This document shows positions 47,184-53,302 of a stretch of DNA of 53,302 bases, one piece after another (position 1 is the first letter of the stretch; each line of letters opens with the position of its first letter). A program made the position numbers and the translations under genes. The notes below the pieces were generated by a model. That model was given only the letters and a program-made list of their open reading frames with translations. It had not been told where the DNA came from and did no database searches. The stretch is from an uncultured Rickettsiaceae bacterium (GTDB lineage Bacteria > Pseudomonadota > Alphaproteobacteria > Rickettsiales > Rickettsiaceae): contig CAJQOD010000016.1 in NCBI GenBank assembly GCA_905479865.1, forward strand, positions 1-53,302, written 5' to 3'.

Positions 47184-48938
47184 ATGAAAAGAATATTTAA
47201 AATATTTGATAATTTTGTTGATTATAAAATATCTCTGAAAGAGCTATATTTTTCTCTAACTACATGGTTTGTAATTCTTGTCACTTTTTTAGTCATTACG
47301 ACAAAATTTCATACTACCTTGCTGCTTGCAAATATTGTTATTGCCTTATGTGTTTATCTGATAATTATCTTAATTACTAACAGAATACTGCTTTCTGGTT
47401 TCCTAACTCTTCTTTTGGCGGTTTCTTTTGATTATATAAAGCTTATTAAGTGGCAGTTTTTCTTGCAGGAATTATCTGCTGCAGATGTGTTTATGGTTAA
47501 GCTGCTGGTCAATCATGGCTTGCTTAGGCTTATCTATGAATATGCTACCAAGGAAATATACCTGATCTTCTTGCTGCTTTTCATTAACTTTGCGCTTTTG
47601 TGGAATAAATCCGATACTTTACTTGACAAGAAGCACTTGGGAGGAAGAAATTATTATGCGTTAAGACTAGTTTCTTTTGGCGTAGCTATGCTTCTTGGTT
47701 CGAAACTGTTTGATGTGGCATTAGACAAAAAATCATATTTCTATTCAGCTATTGAGTCGACAAGGTCACAGGGCAAGAATTATCCGAGGCGGGTGTACGG
47801 ACCATTTGCTGATATTTTATTTACTATACAGGATATATATATTGAGCCAAATACTGGAGAAGTAGATGAGAGCTTAATTTTATGCAAAATACATGAAACG
47901 ACAGTTAATCCCGTTACTGATCGAGATGCAATGCCTGATATTATCGTTATTCTCAATGAATCGGTTTTTGATCCGAGTAAACTGGATTATGATTTTGCAG
48001 AAAATCTGAAGTTTGCTTTTTTTCAAAATAGTAAACATACTAAATATAGTGGCATATTAAATGTGAATACTTATGGCGGTAGTTCATGGATTAGTGAGTA
48101 TGAGATAAATACCGGTATACCGCATAAATCTTTTTCAGGACCCAGCTATATGCCTTTCATTACCCTGGTGCCTCATACTGAAAGTTCAATAATGTCGCAT
48201 CTTAGATCGAGTGGTTACAGAGTTGAGGTAGTCTACCCTGTTGATAAGAATTTTTCACTGGCACTTGATGCGTACACAACGCTTGGAGCCCATAGTATCA
48301 GTGATATTTACGAGTTTGGATTTAAGCCGGAAAGCTGGGGACACATACCAGATACCATGATTGGTGATATGATCATGGATGCGCTGGATCGCAATCCGGA
48401 AAAACCGAAATATATTTTTGCAGCTACTATGTTGAATCATGGGCCGCATTCGGGTTTTTTCCCGGATAATATTGGTTGTAGCAGGGTGATGAATGATAAA
48501 TTATGCTCGAAGTTAAATGATTATATTTCAAGACTTACAAAAACAAGTGAGGATCAGATTGATTTGATCGAAAAATTAATGAAGCGAAAAAGAAAGACCA
48601 TAGTGGTAAATTTTGGCGATCACTTGCCGTCATTTGAAGGTTATTCAACTCAGCTTAGATTTACTCGTGACATTAAGGATTATTATAAAACATTCTATAA
48701 TGTGAATGCTAATTTCGATATTAAAGATAAAACAAAGTATGCATCTCTTGATATTACGTTTATTCCTGGCCTGGTTCTTGATATGGCTAATCTAAATAGT
48801 AATGATTTTTATAAAGCCAATGCATTTATGAGAAAAAATTGCCATGGGCAGATTGCCGGCTGCCAGGGGAAAAGTAAAAATTTGGATAAATTATTTGAAA
48901 GCTATAAAAGCCTGATCGTGAGGCAATTAGGGTTTTGA
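47184..48938 (+). CDS. LTA synthase/sulfatase-fold membrane transferase
   Basis: The 584-residue protein (ATG at 47184; an in-frame TTG at 47169 is less likely) has about five N-terminal helices (to residue about 190). A soluble alkaline-phosphatase-superfamily domain follows. The nucleophile region is YGGSSWISEYEINTG (Ser300/Ser301 as candidates) and metal ligands are seen in NFGDHLPSF (Asp479, His480). Gram-negative members transfer phosphoglycerol or phosphoethanolamine to periplasmic or envelope glycans. This organism is unlikely to make lipoteichoic acid, so the acceptor is unknown. Confidence 0.82.
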   Translation: MKRIFKIFDNFVDYKISLKELYFSLTTWFVILVTFLVITTKFHTTLLLANIVIALCVYLIIILITNRILLSGFLTLLLAVSFDYIKLIKWQFFLQELSAADVFMVKLLVNHGLLRLIYEYATKEIYLIFLLLFINFALLWNKSDTLLDKKHLGGRNYYALRLVSFGVAMLLGSKLFDVALDKKSYFYSAIESTRSQGKNYPRRVYGPFADILFTIQDIYIEPNTGEVDESLILCKIHETTVNPVTDRDAMPDIIVILNESVFDPSKLDYDFAENLKFAFFQNSKHTKYSGILNVNTYGGSSWISEYEINTGIPHKSFSGPSYMPFITLVPHTESSIMSHLRSSGYRVEVVYPVDKNFSLALDAYTTLGAHSISDIYEFGFKPESWGHIPDTMIGDMIMDALDRNPEKPKYIFAATMLNHGPHSGFFPDNIGCSRVMNDKLCSKLNDYISRLTKTSEDQIDLIEKLMKRKRKTIVVNFGDHLPSFEGYSTQLRFTRDIKDYYKTFYNVNANFDIKDKTKYASLDITFIPGLVLDMANLNSNDFYKANAFMRKNCHGQIAGCQGKSKNLDKLFESYKSLIVRQLGF

Positions 48939-49118
48939 ACGTATTGATTGCGCAGATAAGGCTGCATAAGTATTATCAACGTTATCTAACAATGATAACT
49001 TAATAACTTTTTATTTCTTTATAGGACTTAATTAATAGATTTTAGTGGCCAATAATAAAAAATTAAGATATGCATAGTGTAACGGCATCGTTAAGTATAT
49101 ATTAAAAATTGAAGAAAA

Positions 49119-50102
49119 ATGAAAAGTTTAAAGATAGCACTCTTACCTTCAATAATACTTGCAGTTATTGTATTAGTTTATTCTTTCTCCTTAAGTGCAA
49201 AGATTAAAAATTATGATTATCAATACATAAAACATAATAATCATGTAGTGCATCTAGTAAAGGTTAATCCCAAAGCATATGAACTTGAAATAGTAAAAGC
49301 CAGAATAAATGGAAATGATTCAGAATGCCTTGGACGAAAGACAGTTCTACAAATTGCTAATGATTACCAGGCACAATTGGCAATAAATACTGGTTATTTT
49401 GAGATAGGTAACAACCTAGACGGCATGCCGAGTGCTTCCTTGGTGATTAATGATAAAGTACTTTCTGAAAAAAAAGTACTTTGGCCAAAGCTTGTTATCA
49501 TTGACAATTCATTGAAAATTACCAACCTTTCTTTAGAACACGTATTATCAGAATATAAGGATAAATCTGCTAAATTATCTTTGGTTTCAGGTTTTCCCAT
49601 TTTGGTTCGAGACGGTAAAATAAATCGTAACTTGTATGATCAAAAGAGTGAATTCTTTACTGATAATCATGCAAGAACAGCAATTGGATTAACTAATGAT
49701 GGATTTATAATACTGGCAATTGTTGAACACGTATATAAGAAAGATATTTTAGAAATTACTTTAGGAGAAGTTGATAGTTATTTAAAAGAAGATCAGGAAA
49801 CTATAAAAGCAAAATATCAAAAACCGTCTAAAGAATTAACTATAACTGAGGTGAGGAGTTACTTAAAGGAAAAATTTGCACCAGAACATGATGAGGTAGG
49901 TATGACTATGATAGAACTTGCAAACTTTATGAAAAATCAAGGTAGTCAGATTGCTATTAACATGGATGGTGGTGGATCTTCTACTCTTGTTATTGACGGA
50001 CAAGTCGTAAATCGTACTTTTGGTGACAAAGATGAAGGTAATGGTAATATGATATTAAGACCAGTATCTGATGCATTAGTATTTAAACCTATTCCTCATT
50101 AA
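49119..50102 (+). CDS. Phosphodiester glycosidase (NAGPA) family protein
   Basis: The 327-residue protein has an N-terminal helix or signal (about 5-27) and the NAGPA-domain motifs INTGYFEIGN, HARTAIGLTNDGFIILAIVE and NMDGGGSSTLVIDGQVVN. Relatives remove N-acetylglucosamine-1-phosphate-type groups or act on cell-wall glycans. Between the strand at about 192-204 and GMTMIELANFM at 261 there is an insertion of about 55 residues containing two related pieces (LGEVDSYLKE and ITEVRSYLKE). The gene follows the sulfatase-fold gene in the same direction after 180 bases. Confidence 0.85.
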   Translation: MKSLKIALLPSIILAVIVLVYSFSLSAKIKNYDYQYIKHNNHVVHLVKVNPKAYELEIVKARINGNDSECLGRKTVLQIANDYQAQLAINTGYFEIGNNLDGMPSASLVINDKVLSEKKVLWPKLVIIDNSLKITNLSLEHVLSEYKDKSAKLSLVSGFPILVRDGKINRNLYDQKSEFFTDNHARTAIGLTNDGFIILAIVEHVYKKDILEITLGEVDSYLKEDQETIKAKYQKPSKELTITEVRSYLKEKFAPEHDEVGMTMIELANFMKNQGSQIAINMDGGGSSTLVIDGQVVNRTFGDKDEGNGNMILRPVSDALVFKPIPH

Positions 50103-50162
50103 GTACTTTGTTGAGTTCAGTTAACTTTTTATTAAAAGTTCTAAAGCTGTATACTAGAGGAC

Positions 50163-50185
50163 ACCTCCACGGGAGGTCATTTTTG
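50163..50185 (+). terminator. Intrinsic terminator after the glycosidase gene
   Basis: ACCTCC pairs with GGAGGT around a 3-base loop, followed by CATTTTTG. It lies about 60 bases after the stop codon. Confidence 0.65.
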
Positions 50186-50285
50186 TATGTATATTAGCAC
50201 ATCTTCTCGGTCTTATTTCATTAACTTGACGTTGTTAAATTATATGTAAAATAGACTTTAACAACTTACTTCTTTTACCAAAGTT

Positions 50286-51053
50286 TTACTGTTTACTCAT
50301 ACTAATTATCAAAGTTACTACATAAATCACTCCCCCGCATAGTATAATTACCGGAGCAAAAGGTACATCTGCGTAAAATGATAATACACTTCCAAAGAAA
50401 TTCATCAGTTGGGCAACAATTATTGCAATAAAAATCATTCCAGAAGGTGATTTTGCTATAAGGCGGGCAACCATTGCCGGAATTAGTATGATGCTGGTTA
50501 CTAGCAAAGCTCCGACTATTTTTATAGTAGTTAACACAGCAAAAGACAATATGGAAAGAAAGAGTAGTTCCAGTACCTTGACTTGCACACCTTGCGAGTG
50601 TGCAACATCTTTGCTTAAGATAATGAGGATTAAATTATTGTAGGTACTTACAAGGAATATGATTACCGCCAGTAATATTGCACATAAAATAAGTGCGTCA
50701 TTGTTATTTGCAGCGACAATATCTCCAAACAATAAGCTGTTAAAATTAAACTGTCCCGGAAAAATGTAGGATAATATTAGAGCTGATGCAATCATTAGGC
50801 TGGAGGTAAGTCCTATCGCCGCATTATTACCCGACTTGCCTTTGAGTTTGAATACGGCTATGGCAAATAATATAGTGTTGATGATACCGGCATATAATAT
50901 CGGAATCCCTGCAATTACGCTGAGTACGGCAGCCAGCATACTGGCATGCGCAAGTCCGTCACCGAAATAGACATAGCGTTTCCACAAGACCAGGCACCCT
51001 AAGGGAGCAAATATAAGACCGATTAATACTGATATTGCTAATATTATTGTCAT
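50286..51053 (-). CDS. znuB: Metal (zinc) ABC transporter permease ZnuB
   Basis: The 255-residue permease has about eight helices and the family motifs GCLVLWKRYVYFGDGLAHASML, here with the conserved GD-x2-AHA, and IKIVGALLVTSIILIPAMVARL. It pairs with the ATPase encoded at 51825-52529. No substrate-binding protein (znuA) is in the window. Confidence 0.92.
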   Translation of the reverse strand: MTIILAISVLIGLIFAPLGCLVLWKRYVYFGDGLAHASMLAAVLSVIAGIPILYAGIINTILFAIAVFKLKGKSGNNAAIGLTSSLMIASALILSYIFPGQFNFNSLLFGDIVAANNNDALILCAILLAVIIFLVSTYNNLILIILSKDVAHSQGVQVKVLELLFLSILSFAVLTTIKIVGALLVTSIILIPAMVARLIAKSPSGMIFIAIIVAQLMNFFGSVLSFYADVPFAPVIILCGGVIYVVTLIISMSKQ

Positions 51054-51056
51054 AAA

Positions 51057-51815
51057 CTATTTACTTAAACTATAAATATAGGACATTGCGGTTTCTGCAA
51101 AACCCATCTTTCTGTATAGATTAATTCCCTGCTGTGAGCTTTCAAAAACCATATATTTACTACCCAGTTTTCGAGCCCTTTCCACGCAATATTCGATGAT
51201 CTTTTCTCCATGCCCTTGTCCTTGCAGTTCTTTTACCGTAGCAACATTGTCAAGCCTGGCTACTTTATCGTAAATAGACAGGGTAGCAGAGCTTACCGGA
51301 ATAGTATCTTCGTATAATACAAAATGCATCAGAGGGTTTGATTTTTTGCTAAATGCTGCTTTAGTTAATTTATAATATAATTCAGCATCCTCAGATGTGG
51401 CTTCAAAGCCACTGGCAACAGGCATGGTCCAATTGCGCAGCATATCAGCATTAATGACTTCCTTTATATTAGGTGTAAGTGTAGAGATTTGCGGTAATGT
51501 GTCCAACTCGGTTTGCATTTCGAATTGAGTACAGATTTTCCTGAATTTTCTATTTTCAAGGAAAGGCAGGATTTCTTTCGCTGATGAATCATCAATGATA
51601 TTTATTCCCCAGGGAACTTTGTGTCGGTCAAAAAAATCTTGGGCTTTGGGCAAGATTGATGTAAGTGCTTGCGGATTTTGCTTTTTTAAAATAACTAGAT
51701 TGACCAGGGAATTTTTAATACCGGTTGTAAAGACAAACGAATCTTCTGTTGTAAAAGACTCTTTTGCAAAGCTGTCCCAAAAATGTATTTGATATTGGAT
51801 TGTGTTATTTAGCAT
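51057..51815 (-). CDS. GNAT-family N-acetyltransferase
   Basis: The 252-residue protein has a C-terminal GNAT fold with the acetyl-CoA loop LQGQGHGEKI and the closing motif FESSQQGINLYRKMGFAE. The N-terminal half (about 1-120) is less conserved. The gene lies between znuC and znuB, 3 bases from znuB and 9 from znuC, so all three are probably one transcript. The substrate is unknown. Confidence 0.88.
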   Translation of the reverse strand: MLNNTIQYQIHFWDSFAKESFTTEDSFVFTTGIKNSLVNLVILKKQNPQALTSILPKAQDFFDRHKVPWGINIIDDSSAKEILPFLENRKFRKICTQFEMQTELDTLPQISTLTPNIKEVINADMLRNWTMPVASGFEATSEDAELYYKLTKAAFSKKSNPLMHFVLYEDTIPVSSATLSIYDKVARLDNVATVKELQGQGHGEKIIEYCVERARKLGSKYMVFESSQQGINLYRKMGFAETAMSYIYSLSK

Positions 51816-51824
51816 AGAATGTAT

Positions 51825-52529
51825 CTAGTGTTTATGCTCATGGTCATGAGTGTGGATATAGACTCCAATTTCAGATAATGCATTTTTGAAATCAATATTT
51901 TTATCCAGCTCAGTTGGTTTGCCGCTGCAACAAACATGGCCGTTTAGGCATATAACCTGATCGGAGTTTTTCATAACGGTGAATAGATCGTGTGAAATCA
52001 TAAATATTGTTAATCCCAGTTTTTGTTTCAGGTCACCAAGCGTATGGTAAAATTCCTGCTGGCTGGCAACGTCTAGGAACTGCGTGGGTTCATCTAGTAT
52101 GACTAAATCAGGTTTGTTCATCAAGGTTCCAGCAAGCATTAATTTTTGTAGTTCACCACCGGATATTTGTGAGATATCCTTCGTTTTTATTTTATCGTAA
52201 TTTACGAAATCTGTTAATTTAACCACCTCATTATTGATGCCGCAGGGAGCAAGAATTTTGAGTAATCCTTTTGAGGTTAGCGGCATGCTGAAGCCAAAAT
52301 CCAGTTTTTGCGGTACATAGCCAATGCGTAAATTCTCACGAATTACTAGTTCTCCCTTATCATAGTCTTCCAGCTTCAGGATGATTTTTGCAAGAGTCGT
52401 CTTGCCGGCTCCATTTTGTCCAATCAGGGTGGTGATTTCGCCCTTGTTTAGTTTAAAGCTTACATTATCTACAAGCAGTCTGTTGTCAAAGCTTTTTGAC
52501 AATGATTTGAATTCTACTAACGTGTTCAT
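51825..52529 (-). CDS. znuC: Zinc ABC transporter ATP-binding protein ZnuC
   Basis: The 234-residue ATPase has Walker A GQNGAGKTT, signature ISGGELQKLM, Walker B LVILDEPTQFLD and the H-loop MISHDLF. The C-terminus is histidine-rich (YIHTHDHEHKH), as often seen in zinc ZnuC proteins, and may sense or buffer metal. It is the first gene of znuC-GNAT-znuB. Confidence 0.93.
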   Translation of the reverse strand: MNTLVEFKSLSKSFDNRLLVDNVSFKLNKGEITTLIGQNGAGKTTLAKIILKLEDYDKGELVIRENLRIGYVPQKLDFGFSMPLTSKGLLKILAPCGINNEVVKLTDFVNYDKIKTKDISQISGGELQKLMLAGTLMNKPDLVILDEPTQFLDVASQQEFYHTLGDLKQKLGLTIFMISHDLFTVMKNSDQVICLNGHVCCSGKPTELDKNIDFKNALSEIGVYIHTHDHEHKH

Positions 52530-52615
52530 AGTTTTTGATTTTGTAGGCTGTTATTTCAGGGAGTATATATTTGCCTTGAATGTTCGTCTCAAAAATAAAA
52601 GTACTATACAAAATT

Positions 52616-52660
52616 GGGATAAAAATACCACTCATCTATTAATGCTAAAGAGTGGTATTA
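52616..52660 (-). terminator. Intrinsic terminator of the 17 kDa antigen gene
   Basis: A perfect 10-bp stem (AATACCACTC at 52624-52633 and GAGTGGTATT at 52650-52659) with a 16-base loop is followed, on the minus strand, by TTTTTAT. It lies just after the stop codon of the antigen gene. Confidence 0.75.
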
Positions 52661-52670
52661 TATAATCAAT

Positions 52671-53141
52671 TTATTTAATGATTTTCCAGCTGCCATCCGG
52701 TTGACGACAGGCTTTTCCGTAAGCTTTCTGTTTTTCACCGCCAATAGTAACTTCTTGAATATATTCACGGCAATATTGCCCGCTTTCCTTGAATGTCTTT
52801 GTCGGAGTTATAGAACCATGGTTGCCGCTGTCGGGATTGTTCCATTCAACGCTGTTACCTGAAGGCGAGTATTCAAGTGCCTGTCTTGAGCTTTTCACAA
52901 GCATTTGTTTATCATATTCATCCATAGTTTTGCCAATTTGTCCGCCCACTAATGCTCCAGCAAGAGCACCAATTCCTGTTGCTACCAGCTGGCCTTCGCC
53001 CTTGCCAAATTGTGAGCCGAGCAAACCGCCTGCAACTCCGCCGATAAGCGTGCCACCACCCTGTTTGTTCATTTGGCCTTGACAGCCTTGTAGTATGATG
53101 CTTGCAAATACTGCTAATAATAGTTTTGATACGTTTTTCAT
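52671..53141 (-). CDS. omp: 17 kDa surface antigen, glycine-zipper outer-membrane lipoprotein
   Basis: The 156-residue protein has a lipoprotein signal with Cys20 in ILQGC, then glycine-zipper repeats (GGTLIGGVAGGLLGSQFGKG, GIGALAGALVGGQIGK) and a small C-terminal domain with YCREYIQEVTIGG and ACRQPDGSWKII. This is the rickettsial genus-common 17 kDa antigen family. An AGAGGA site precedes the ATG. It should be a substrate of Lnt (21198-22682). Confidence 0.94.
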   Translation of the reverse strand: MKNVSKLLLAVFASIILQGCQGQMNKQGGGTLIGGVAGGLLGSQFGKGEGQLVATGIGALAGALVGGQIGKTMDEYDKQMLVKSSRQALEYSPSGNSVEWNNPDSGNHGSITPTKTFKESGQYCREYIQEVTIGGEKQKAYGKACRQPDGSWKIIK

Positions 53142-53234
53142 AATTAATTATCCTCTTAAGAACCACAATAAATTGACATTAAGCCTTCAAATACTAAGAT
53201 GATAAAGGTTCGATAGTTTCATTGCAAATAAAAA

Positions 53235-53302
53235 ATGACAGTTATGTTTAAACTTGAAGATAATGATCTCATAAAGTCTGCATCCTATGCTTCAGTATCG
53301 AT
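53235..53302 (+). CDS. Possible 5' end of a gene cut by the window edge
   Basis: An ATG at 53235 (another at 53244) opens a frame to the edge, reading MTVMFKLEDNDLIKSASYAS. A consensus TTGACA box lies at 53173-53178, but no good -10 or ribosome binding site was found. The start vaguely resembles aldehyde dehydrogenases; that is not a firm identification. Confidence 0.3.
   Translation, partial: MTVMFKLEDNDLIKSASYASVS

Overview
This AT-rich window looks like chromosome from an alphaproteobacterium of the order Rickettsiales, probably near Rickettsiaceae. The pointers are a 17 kDa rickettsial surface-antigen lipoprotein, an IalB-family protein, the giant (about 1600-residue) NAD-glutamate dehydrogenase, a sodium:solute symporter fused to a histidine kinase, the alphaproteobacterial two-cysteine form of DksA, and the gene order ctaC-ctaD-ctaB. 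Most genes are core housekeeping genes; the accessory content is small and scattered between them.

Layout. 1-181: 5' end of a symporter gene (minus), a paralogue of the symporter-kinase at 17-20 kb. 441-517: tRNA-Met. 676-4080 (minus): rplM-rpsI and clpA. 4238-8862 (plus): a membrane-anchored glutaredoxin, clpP, clpX, then an AmgK-like sugar kinase and a MurU-like nucleotidyltransferase (peptidoglycan sugar recycling) and a frameshifted chloramphenicol-phosphotransferase-like gene. 9268-10425: an unrecognised membrane protein with 43-residue tandem repeats. 10690-12032 (minus): rpsF-rpsR-rplI. 12266-16889 (plus): an OmpR-type regulator whose receiver has lost its phosphoacceptor, an MsbA-like exporter, yajC and secD. 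17115-20033 (minus): the symporter-histidine kinase fusion. 20315-26221: fabI (minus), then lnt, an XRE regulator, an MFS transporter and a PBP4-type peptidase (plus). 26305-29186 (minus): dksA, xerC and mnmE. 29278-34960 (plus): gdh followed by overlapping genes for a short RodZ-like protein, a coiled-coil protein and ZapA, then a structured, possibly 6S-like RNA region. 35176-38626 (minus): clpB with a sigma32-like promoter, and an ABC-2 permease. 38727-42441 (plus): miaB and mrcA. 42467-45756 (minus): the cytochrome oxidase operon. 45757-46392: a repeat-rich spacer. 46393-47055 (minus): ialB-like gene and tRNA-Val. 47184-50102 (plus): an LtaS-like sulfatase-fold membrane protein and a phosphodiester glycosidase-like protein. 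50286-53141 (minus): zinc-uptake genes znuC and znuB with an acetyltransferase gene between them, then the 17 kDa antigen. A possible partial gene starts at 53235.

Several groups share a theme. Protein quality control is represented by clpA, clpP, clpX and clpB. Envelope construction is represented by amgK/murU, the MsbA-like exporter, lnt, dacB, mrcA and the RodZ-like gene. Respiration and glutamate catabolism (gdh, cta genes) fit an intracellular bacterium living on host amino acids. The most unusual points are the two symporter loci that share a duplicated promoter and leader, the orphan degenerate response regulator, the tandem-repeat membrane protein, the intergenic palindromic repeats, and the structured RNA region after zapA. 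I did not find a clearly new multi-gene defence or secretion system.
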